Part shown: positions 56,983-64,000 of the stretch, one piece after another
Layout of the letters: every line of letters begins with the position of its first letter
How positions within the stretch are numbered: position 1 is the first letter of the stretch
NCBI GenBank assembly: GCA_012033335.1
Contig: JAAURB010000008.1
Coordinates: 1 to 64,000, forward strand
Source: Oscillatoriales cyanobacterium RM2_1_1
GTDB lineage: Bacteria > Cyanobacteriota > Cyanobacteriia > Cyanobacteriales > Microcoleaceae
Length of the DNA stretch: 64,000 bases
Direction of reading: 5' to 3'
Program-made: the position numbers and the translations under genes
Notes under the pieces: generated by a model
What the model saw: only the letters and a program-made list of their open reading frames with translations
What the model was told of the DNA's origin: nothing
Databases searched by the model: none

Positions 56983-58878
56983 ATGCCCAAACTAGAACAA
57001 CGTTTTGATTACGTCAAAATTGGTTTAGCTTCTCCAGAACGCATTCGACAATGGGGAGAACGGACTTTGCCGAACGGTCAGGTGGTGGGTGAGGTCACCA
57101 AACCTGAAACCATTAACTATCGAACCCTGAAGCCGGAGATGGATGGGCTCTTCTGTGAGCGGATATTTGGCCCAGCCAAGGATTGGGAATGTCACTGTGG
57201 CAAGTACAAACGAGTCCGGCATCGGGGAATTGTTTGTGAGCGTTGTGGAGTAGAGGTAACAGAATCCAGGGTGCGCCGTCATCGCATGGGGTACATTAAG
57301 CTCGCCGCTCCTGTGACCCACGTCTGGTATCTCAAGGGCATTCCCAGTTACATGGCTATTCTATTGGACATGCCATTGCGGGATGTAGAACAGGTGGTTT
57401 ACTTCAATGCCTATGTGGTATTGAACCCTGGCAATGCTGATCATCTGAACTACAAGCAACTCCTGACAGAGGATCAATGGCTGGAAATCGAAGACCAGAT
57501 TTACAGCGAGGAAGGGACTCTAACCGGAGTCGAAGTGGGAATTGGGGCTGAGGCGATCGCCCGCTTATTAGAGGATATTCCCTTAGAAGAAGAAGCTGAA
57601 CGCTTGCGGGAGGACATCACCACCGCCAAAGGGCAAAAACGAGCCAAGTATATCAAGCGGTTGCGGGTGATTGATAACTTTGTAGCCACCGGTTCTCGAC
57701 CGGATTGGATGGTGCTCCACAGCATTCCGGTAATTCCTCCAGATTTACGGCCCATGGTTCAACTCGATGGCGGACGATTTGCCACTAGTGACTTGAACGA
57801 TCTTTATCGCCGGGTGATCAACCGAAATAATCGTCTGGCTCGACTTCAGGAAATCCTGGCCCCTGAAATTATCATTCGTAATGAAAAACGGATGCTTCAG
57901 GAAGCTGTTGATGCCCTGATTGACAATGGTCGGCGCGGTCGCACCGTGGTCGGAGCCAACAATCGGCCCCTTAAGTCCCTGTCGGACATCATTGAAGGAA
58001 AACAGGGACGTTTTCGCCAGAATCTTCTTGGGAAGCGGGTGGACTACTCCGGTCGTTCAGTCATCGTGGTCGGCCCCAAGTTGAAAATGCATCAGTGTGG
58101 TTTGCCCCGAGAGATGGCCATCGAGCTATTCCAGCCCTTTGTGATTCATCGGCTGATTCGTCAGGGATTGGTGAATAATATCAAGGCTGCGAAAAAACTG
58201 ATTCAGCGGGGAGATCCCAGTGTTTGGGATGTATTGGAAGAGGTGATTTTGGGCCATCCGGTGATGCTCAACCGAGCCCCGACCCTACACCGTTTGGGCA
58301 TTCAAGCCTTTGAACCAATCCTAGTGGAAGGCCGCGCTATTCAGTTACATCCTCTAGTTTGTCCCGCTTTCAACGCTGACTTTGACGGAGATCAAATGGC
58401 CGTACATGTACCGCTTTCGATTGAATCCCAGTCCGAGGCTCGAATGCTGATGCTGGCCTGTAATAATATTCTCTCGCCAGCCACCGGAACTCCCATTATT
58501 ACTCCAAGTCAGGACATGGTTTTGGGGTGTTATTACCTCACCGCAGAGAATCCCAGGGTACAAAATGAGGAGAAGGATGATCGCTATTTTTCTGATATGG
58601 ACGATGTGATTACGGCCTATGAGCAACAAGCTGTGCATCTTCATACCCACATCTGGGTGAGATTTGATGGAGAAGTCTGGCAAAGTGAACCCGAGCAGAT
58701 TGGCCGGGAAGAAAAGTCGGTCGATGGGATCACAACTCGAATTTATGTCACAGAGAAAAGTCGCAGGCGCACTCGTCGAGTCCGTGAAGATCAAGAAGGC
58801 AACATATTGTCTCAGTATATTTACACGACTCCAGGCCGAATTATTTTCAATAAGACTGTCCATGATGCATTAGCATAA
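56983..58878 (+). CDS. rpoC1: RNA polymerase subunit gamma (beta' N-terminal part)
   Basis: A 631-residue N-terminal part of beta', separate in cyanobacteria and plastids. A zinc finger lies at about residues 70-88 (CHCGKYK ... CERCGVE). The catalytic Mg-binding motif NADFDGDQM is at about 464-472. The DNA-clamp segments [19 protein letters not shown] and [15 protein letters not shown] are also present. It ends normally at [14 protein letters not shown], 108 bp before rpoC2. Confidence 0.99.
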   Translation: MPKLEQRFDYVKIGLASPERIRQWGERTLPNGQVVGEVTKPETINYRTLKPEMDGLFCERIFGPAKDWECHCGKYKRVRHRGIVCERCGVEVTESRVRRHRMGYIKLAAPVTHVWYLKGIPSYMAILLDMPLRDVEQVVYFNAYVVLNPGNADHLNYKQLLTEDQWLEIEDQIYSEEGTLTGVEVGIGAEAIARLLEDIPLEEEAERLREDITTAKGQKRAKYIKRLRVIDNFVATGSRPDWMVLHSIPVIPPDLRPMVQLDGGRFATSDLNDLYRRVINRNNRLARLQEILAPEIIIRNEKRMLQEAVDALIDNGRRGRTVVGANNRPLKSLSDIIEGKQGRFRQNLLGKRVDYSGRSVIVVGPKLKMHQCGLPREMAIELFQPFVIHRLIRQGLVNNIKAAKKLIQRGDPSVWDVLEEVILGHPVMLNRAPTLHRLGIQAFEPILVEGRAIQLHPLVCPAFNADFDGDQMAVHVPLSIESQSEARMLMLACNNILSPATGTPIITPSQDMVLGCYYLTAENPRVQNEEKDDRYFSDMDDVITAYEQQAVHLHTHIWVRFDGEVWQSEPEQIGREEKSVDGITTRIYVTEKSRRRTRRVREDQEGNILSQYIYTTPGRIIFNKTVHDALA

Positions 58879-58986
58879 GCGACCGGCTATCTGGCCAAAC
58901 TCCATCTGCCTACTCAACCCAATATCTATTCTTTATAGACGGCTAATCTCGTCTATCTGTAAACTTCGGAAGCTGAATATTGACCC

Positions 58987-61900
58987 ATGACTGAAAACAA
59001 AAAGGTCTTTCGGAATCAAGTAATCGACAAGAAGCAACTCAAAAAAATTGTGGCCTGGGCATTTACTCACTACGGGACAGCCCGTACAGCTCAAATGGCA
59101 GACAGGCTGAAGGACACGGGCTTTCGTTATGCCACAAAGGCTGGGGTTTCAATTAGTGTAGAGGATTTACAGGTTCCCCCTTCTAAGCGGGAGTTGTTGG
59201 ATGCTGCCCAGGAAGAAATTCGCCGAACCGAACATCGTTACACCCGGGGAGAAATTACCGAGGTTGAGCGGTTTCAAAAGGTTGTAGATACCTGGAACGG
59301 GACTTCTGAAGCTCTCAAAGATGCGGTTGTACGAAACTTCAAAGAAAGCAACCCCCTCAACTCGGTCTACATGATGGCCTTTTCCGGAGCTCGGGGTAAT
59401 ATTTCCCAGGTACGACAATTGGTGGGGATGCGGGGTCTGATGGCGAATCCTCAGGGAGAAATCATCGACTTGCCGATCAAAACAAACTTTCGGGAAGGGC
59501 TGACGGTTACTGAATACATTATTTCTTCCTATGGAGCCCGCAAGGGTCTGGTGGATACGGCCTTGCGAACAGCGGATTCGGGGTATTTGACCCGGCGATT
59601 GGTGGATGTCTCCCAGGATGTAATTCTGCGAGAAATTGATTGCACCACAGAGCGAGGAATTTCGCTGCGGAGTATGACTGATGGAGATCGCATCCTGATT
59701 CCGCTGCAAGATCGGCTGTTGGGCCGGGTCTTGGCCCGGGATGCGGTGCATCCTGAAACCGGAGAGCTAATTGTAGCAGAGGGTAAGACCTCCACACGCA
59801 ATCAAGATATCTCAGCAGAAATGGCAGCCGCCATTTATCAGGCAGGGGTACAGGAAGTTGTGGTTCGATCCGCTCTGACCTGTGAAGCCACCCGTTCAGT
59901 TTGTCAGCGCTGCTATGGCTGGAGCTTAGCCCATGCTCAGATGGCAGATTTAGGCGAGGCCATTGGGATTATTGCGGCCCAGTCCATTGGGGAACCCGGA
60001 ACCCAGTTAACCATGCGAACGTTTCACACGGGTGGGGTATTCACAGCCGAGGCGGCTGAGGTGATCAAAGCCCCCGTCAATGGCATCGTTCAGTTTCCTA
60101 AAAAGCTGCGATTGCGGGCTTTCCGAACTCGTCATGGGGATGACTCTTTTTACATTGAAAGCAATGGCCATCTCGAGATCAGAGTTGAAGGCAGTGATCG
60201 AGTGGAGCGAGTGAATGTTACCCAGGGGGCCACTATTGTGGTCAAAAATGAACAACCTGTGGTCACTGGCCAGATTCTGGTTGAAATTCCGGTCAGTGGT
60301 CGAACCGCTCGAAAAACCACGGAGAAAGCCACAAAAGATGTTGCGACAGATCTGGCAGGGGAGATTAAATTTGCTGATGTGGTTCCAGAAGAAAAGGTGG
60401 ATCGTCAGGGTAACATGACCCGGATTGCCCAACGAGGGGGTTTATTGTGGGTATTGGGTGGAGAAGTTTACAATCTTCCCAGCGGAGCCGAGCCCACCGT
60501 CAGTAATGGGGATCGGATTGAACCGGGAGATGTCATTGCCCAAACTCGACTTTTGTCTGAGCATGGCGGTGTAGTTCGGATTACCAATACAGCCTTCTTT
60601 GATGCACCAATTGAGGCTGACTTAGAAGAGGGTGAGCTGGTCAGTGCCCTGGCAATACCAGCGGAAGCATCAGACTTGCCTCGGGAAATTGAAATCATTA
60701 CAGCATCCGTCTTGTTGGATCAGGCCGCCGTTCGAGTGCAGCACTTCCAGAACCGGGAGCAATATGTCATCGAAACCAGTAACAGTCATCGTTTTCTCTT
60801 GAAGGTTGCCCCAGGCACGAAGGTTGAAAACCATGAAGTGATCGCCGAACTGGTAGACGATAGCTATCAGACGACCACGGGTGGATTGCTCAAATACGCT
60901 GGGGTTGAGGTAGCCAAGCGCGGTAAAGCCAAACAGGGATATGAAGTGGTCAAAGGAGGAACCCTGCTGTGGATTCCCGAAGAGTGCCATGAGGTCAACA
61001 AAGATATCTCCTTACTCGCCGTTGAGGATGGTCAGTATGTTGAGGCGGGAACTGAAGTCGTCAAAGACATTTTCTGCCAGACCAATGGTGTTATAGAGGT
61101 GACTCAGAAGAACGATATTCTTCGAGAAATCGTCATTAAGCCGGGGGATCTGCATCTGGTTGATGATCCAGAAATGGTAATGGCAATCGATGGCCAGATT
61201 GTTAATCCAGGTCAGGAAGCGATTCCGGGGCTGACAGCTAAGAATCTGAGCTATATCGAATATGTTGAAACCCCAGAGGGGCCTGCCCTATTGCTGCGGC
61301 CCGTGATGGAATTTGCTGTCTCTGAAACCCCACCCATTCCCTCTCAAGAGTCCTTGAACCAATCCATCTCACTGCAGGCAATTCAGCGAATTCCTTTCAA
61401 GGATGGCGAACGGGTGCGCTCTGTGGAAGGGGTAGAATTGCTTCGCACCCAACTGGTGATCAATATTGGGACGGAAGCCCCTCAACTGGCTGCGGACATT
61501 GAACTAGTTCCGGATGAGAAGGACACTGAAATCCTGCGACTGCAGTTGGTCATTCTAGAATCTTTGGTAATCCGCCGAGATATTATCGCCGATGTGACCC
61601 AGGGCAGTACCCGTACCAAGCTCCTGGTTGAAGATGGCCAGGAAATTGAGCCTGGAGCAGTGGTCAGTCGGACGGAAATCCTCTCCAAAGATGGAGGCAT
61701 CGTCAGTGGTATTCGATCTGGAGCAGAGATTATTCGTCGGATTCTGGTAGTTCGGGATGTTGATCGGGTCATGATTGATGTTCCTGATGGGAAAACCCCC
61801 ACAGTCAAACCGGGTAATTTGATTGTAGAAGGCACAGAAATTGCCCCTGGTGTTCCAGCCTCTGAATCTGGTCAAGTTGTATCTATCCTAAAATCTGGAA

Positions 61901-63090
61901 CGGATCAGGCTGCTGAACACCCATCAGATTCCCAGTTAGCAGAAGCTAAAACAAAAATTGTCCTCAGAATTGGGCGACCCTATCGCGTTTCAACGGGTGC
62001 AATCCTGCATCTGAATGATGGCGACCTGGTACAGCGGGGAGACAATCTGGTTCTGTTGGTGTTTGAGCGGGCCAAGACCGGGGATATTATTCAGGGTCTG
62101 CCTCGAATTGAAGAACTGTTAGAAGCCCGGAAGCCCAAGGAAGCCTGTACCCTGGCACGACGATCAGGGACAGCTCAGGTGAGTGTTGAGGATGAAGTGG
62201 TTGAGTTGCGGGTGATTGACCAGGATGGGACAATCCAGGAGTATCCTTTACTGCCGGGTCAAAATGTAATTGTCTCAGACGGGCAGGAGGTTGAAGCTGG
62301 GCAGGCTATTACTGATGGCCCAGCAAATCCCCACGAAATCCTAGAGGTATTCTTCAATTACCACGTGGAGCAGGATGGAGTCTATCCCGCTGCCCTCAAG
62401 AGCTTTCAGCAATGTCAGACCTTCCTGGTGAATGAGGTGCAATCCGTTTACCAATCCCAAGGAATTGATATTTCTGACAAACATATTGAAGTGATTGTCC
62501 GACAGATGACCTCTAAGGTGCGGATTGAGGATGGCGGAGATACAACCATGCTTCCTGGAGAACTAGTGGAACTGCGTCAGGTTGAACAGGTGAATGAAGC
62601 CATGTCGATCACCGGGTTTGCCCCAGCTAGCTATACTCCGGTGTTGCTCGGAATTACCAAAGCTTCCCTGAATACTGACAGCTTTATTTCTGCCGCTAGT
62701 TTCCAGGAAACCACTCGGGTTCTCACGGAGGCAGCCATTGAAGGTAAATCTGACTGGTTACGAGGTCTGAAGGAAAACGTCATCATTGGGCGGTTGATCC
62801 CGGCTGGGAGTGGGTTCAATGCCTATGAGGAGGCTTCTGGATCGGAGGTAGGCTATGATGCTGCGGCTGGATACTATGATGAGAATGTCGATGACGAATT
62901 GACTGATGTAGTCTTAGATGATGAGACAGCAAGGGTTTACAGTAGTCAGGGGGGTAAATTGGATCAGGATAGTCCTTCGGTCTTTGGTTCAAAACCGGGA
63001 CGGGAGAGTTTTATTAGTGATGAAACCCCTCTGGTCTCTCCGTTTGTAGACGATGAACTGATTGACGATACCTACGGCGAGGAAGAGTAA
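58987..63090 (+). CDS. rpoC2: RNA polymerase subunit beta' (C-terminal part)
   Basis: A 1367-residue C-terminal part of beta'. It contains the second zinc-site cysteines [13 protein letters not shown], the bridge-helix-like [23 protein letters not shown], the trigger-loop helix regions around [24 protein letters not shown], and the large insertion (about 350-960) of sandwich-barrel hybrid repeats found only in cyanobacteria and plastids. Near the end is the [18 protein letters not shown] segment, followed by an acidic tail. It is complete. Confidence 0.98.
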   Translation: MTENKKVFRNQVIDKKQLKKIVAWAFTHYGTARTAQMADRLKDTGFRYATKAGVSISVEDLQVPPSKRELLDAAQEEIRRTEHRYTRGEITEVERFQKVVDTWNGTSEALKDAVVRNFKESNPLNSVYMMAFSGARGNISQVRQLVGMRGLMANPQGEIIDLPIKTNFREGLTVTEYIISSYGARKGLVDTALRTADSGYLTRRLVDVSQDVILREIDCTTERGISLRSMTDGDRILIPLQDRLLGRVLARDAVHPETGELIVAEGKTSTRNQDISAEMAAAIYQAGVQEVVVRSALTCEATRSVCQRCYGWSLAHAQMADLGEAIGIIAAQSIGEPGTQLTMRTFHTGGVFTAEAAEVIKAPVNGIVQFPKKLRLRAFRTRHGDDSFYIESNGHLEIRVEGSDRVERVNVTQGATIVVKNEQPVVTGQILVEIPVSGRTARKTTEKATKDVATDLAGEIKFADVVPEEKVDRQGNMTRIAQRGGLLWVLGGEVYNLPSGAEPTVSNGDRIEPGDVIAQTRLLSEHGGVVRITNTAFFDAPIEADLEEGELVSALAIPAEASDLPREIEIITASVLLDQAAVRVQHFQNREQYVIETSNSHRFLLKVAPGTKVENHEVIAELVDDSYQTTTGGLLKYAGVEVAKRGKAKQGYEVVKGGTLLWIPEECHEVNKDISLLAVEDGQYVEAGTEVVKDIFCQTNGVIEVTQKNDILREIVIKPGDLHLVDDPEMVMAIDGQIVNPGQEAIPGLTAKNLSYIEYVETPEGPALLLRPVMEFAVSETPPIPSQESLNQSISLQAIQRIPFKDGERVRSVEGVELLRTQLVINIGTEAPQLAADIELVPDEKDTEILRLQLVILESLVIRRDIIADVTQGSTRTKLLVEDGQEIEPGAVVSRTEILSKDGGIVSGIRSGAEIIRRILVVRDVDRVMIDVPDGKTPTVKPGNLIVEGTEIAPGVPASESGQVVSILKSGTDQAAEHPSDSQLAEAKTKIVLRIGRPYRVSTGAILHLNDGDLVQRGDNLVLLVFERAKTGDIIQGLPRIEELLEARKPKEACTLARRSGTAQVSVEDEVVELRVIDQDGTIQEYPLLPGQNVIVSDGQEVEAGQAITDGPANPHEILEVFFNYHVEQDGVYPAALKSFQQCQTFLVNEVQSVYQSQGIDISDKHIEVIVRQMTSKVRIEDGGDTTMLPGELVELRQVEQVNEAMSITGFAPASYTPVLLGITKASLNTDSFISAASFQETTRVLTEAAIEGKSDWLRGLKENVIIGRLIPAGSGFNAYEEASGSEVGYDAAAGYYDENVDDELTDVVLDDETARVYSSQGGKLDQDSPSVFGSKPGRESFISDETPLVSPFVDDELIDDTYGEEE

Positions 63091-63107
63091 ATCTCATTGA
63101 AAAACGC

Positions 63108-63145
63108 GAGAGAGGTTTCGGGGCAATTGCCCCGAAACCTCTCTC
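63108..63145. terminator. 38-bp perfect palindrome after rpoC2
   Basis: Arms of 19 bp, GAGAGAGGTTTCGGGGCAA and its exact complement, meet at the AATT centre. It lies 18 bp after the rpoC2 stop. No T-run follows on the plus strand. It may terminate or protect the rpo transcript; it could also be a dispersed element. Confidence 0.6.
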
Positions 63146-63232
63146 ACAGATCAGGTGTGATTTTGACGATACGGCGCTTGAAAAAACTTGAAAGTTGATA
63201 GCCTTCTGCAGAGGATAGACTCCATTAAGTGG

Positions 63233-63253
63233 AACAGCCAAGATGGCTGTTTT
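63233..63253 (+). terminator. Possible second terminator after rpoC2
   Basis: AACAGCCA / TGGCTGTT stem with an AGA loop is followed by TT (four T in all). It lies between the convergent rpoC2 and the lpxB-like gene. Confidence 0.45.
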
Positions 63254-63296
63254 CCAGTGGGTCATACTAACTCTTAAAATCGGCATGACACAAAAC

Positions 63297-64000
63297 CTAA
63301 AGCACACCGCAGTGCGTAGAATCCATTGACTTTGAGCCAAATTGCTCCCACCAACACCGGGCAATTCGCGCCGCAGCGCCAGGTTGCCCCATGCGTTGCT
63401 GGCCATTTTTGGCAATTTGATGCAGGCGGTCGGGGTTACTGAGCAAGTCACCAACGGCTTTAGGAACCTGACCTGGGTTTTCTAGCAAAATTAAGGACTC
63501 TCCTAGCATCCGACTCTGGGCCTCAACAAATCGGTAGGTACATTGAGGGCCACGACCTGGAAAGACAATAGCAGGCTTACCTAAACCCACAAACTGCTCT
63601 GTTGCTGTTCCGGCTAGGGCGATCGCCAGATCCGCCCGATGCAAACAATCATTAAACCGATGCTGAGTCAGGATCAACTGGGCCCCATTCCATTCAAAGT
63701 AGCGGTCTTCAGGACTATTCCAGGACGCAGGTTGCGGTTGAATTGCCCACCATCCCTGCTCGACTAACATCTGACTAAAGGGATCAGGATTTAAACCCGA
63801 AGAAATAGCGGCTAAAAACATCAGGCTTTTAGGTAATTCAGCCTGCTCGGAGAAACTTGGGACTGGGAAAGTCGGTTTGAGAAAAAATTCAGCTAAAGCT
63901 TGTACGGCTTGAAGGATGAGCTGCCAGTTTTCATAGGCTTCTGGAGGGCGGGAGCCGGGTAGGAGGGCCAGGGTTAGGGAAGTACCGGCTGGCTGGCGAT
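63297..64000 (-). CDS. Lipid-A-disaccharide synthase-like protein (partial)
   Basis: The C-terminal 233 codons or so of a glycosyltransferase-B-fold protein related to LpxB and to the TIGR03492-type cyanobacterial proteins. The frame remains open to the window edge, so its start is outside. Visible features are LTLALLPGSRPPEAYENW, where the GSR motif lies, ADLAIALAGTATEQFVGLGKPAIVFPGRGPQCTYRFVEAQSRMLG and a C-terminus of helical composition. The GTATEQ segment corresponds to the donor-binding region. Its substrate in cyanobacteria is not established; it is not necessarily a lipid A enzyme. Confidence 0.85.
   Translation of the reverse strand, partial: RQPAGTSLTLALLPGSRPPEAYENWQLILQAVQALAEFFLKPTFPVPSFSEQAELPKSLMFLAAISSGLNPDPFSQMLVEQGWWAIQPQPASWNSPEDRYFEWNGAQLILTQHRFNDCLHRADLAIALAGTATEQFVGLGKPAIVFPGRGPQCTYRFVEAQSRMLGESLILLENPGQVPKAVGDLLSNPDRLHQIAKNGQQRMGQPGAAARIARCWWEQFGSKSMDSTHCGVL

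Noticed and set aside
53595-63090. Many antisense ORFs inside rpoB, rpoC1 and rpoC2
   Set aside because: They are in fixed register with strongly conserved genes and have no independent support.

Overview
The window is a chromosomal segment of a cyanobacterium. It carries photosystem II genes (psbD, psbV, psbV2), an NDH-1 CO2-uptake module (ndhF3/ndhD3/cupA type), a tocopherol-type homogentisate phytyltransferase, BtpA, a split RNA polymerase beta' (rpoC1 + rpoC2), a tRNA-Leu(UAA) interrupted by a group I intron, and many copies of the HIP1 octamer GCGATCGC (for example 2764-2771). The species cannot be named from the sequence. A psbV2 gene, a solitary psbD and hopanoid modification (hpnH) fit a Leptolyngbya/Pseudanabaena/Thermosynechococcus-like lineage better than a marine picocyanobacterium.

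Layout. 1-2100: the end of a solitary psbD facing psbV-psbV2. 2100-6300: accD, the hopanoid radical-SAM gene hpnH, and an FtsH protease gene broken by one missing base. 6700-12200: a coiled-coil protein, a DedA membrane protein, a HAD-fold protein lacking its catalytic aspartates next to a TauD-type dioxygenase, and an OmpR-type response regulator/histidine kinase pair. 12200-24150: hpt, trmB, csaB, Ycf49-like/DUF3593 membrane proteins, a zinc-ribbon + Ser/Thr kinase + seven-repeat WD40 protein, an alpha/beta hydrolase, small cyanobacterial proteins, a CPBP protease and an SLH/phosphodiester-glycosidase protein. 24350-30550: a CPx metal ATPase, a stress-flavoured group (acidic hydrophilic protein, a 59-residue Psb35-like protein, CsbD, Dps), a lipoprotein and CrcB. 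30900-36350: a trehalose synthase-maltokinase fusion divergent from malQ. 36500-41750: the CO2-uptake operon, with a 54-codon ORF overlapping the end of ndhD. 42350-45800: tRNA-Leu, rplS, tRNA-Trp, secE, nusG, rplK, rplA. 45860-51610: BtpA, an SGNH hydrolase, an acetyltransferase, aquaporin Z and hisD. 52100-63090: rpsT, tatD, rpoB, rpoC1, rpoC2. The window closes inside a lipid-A-disaccharide-synthase-like gene.

Most of the segment is ordinary core cyanobacterial chromosome. There is no CRISPR array, prophage, restriction system or complete insertion sequence. The points that deserve attention are: the ATGA-coupled 54-codon ORF inside the CO2-uptake operon; a three-copy dispersed palindromic repeat with pairing-preserving substitutions; the HAD protein without a nucleophile; the His/Cys-ligated PsbV2; the absence of rplJ-rplL after rplA; and three genes (ftsH, the response regulator, malQ) each one nucleotide short. 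Two of those deletions are in A/T runs, so sequence error is a serious alternative to real gene decay. Short tandem repeats of 9-15 bp, often 13 bp, recur in the spacers. I saw no convincing undescribed multi-gene system.
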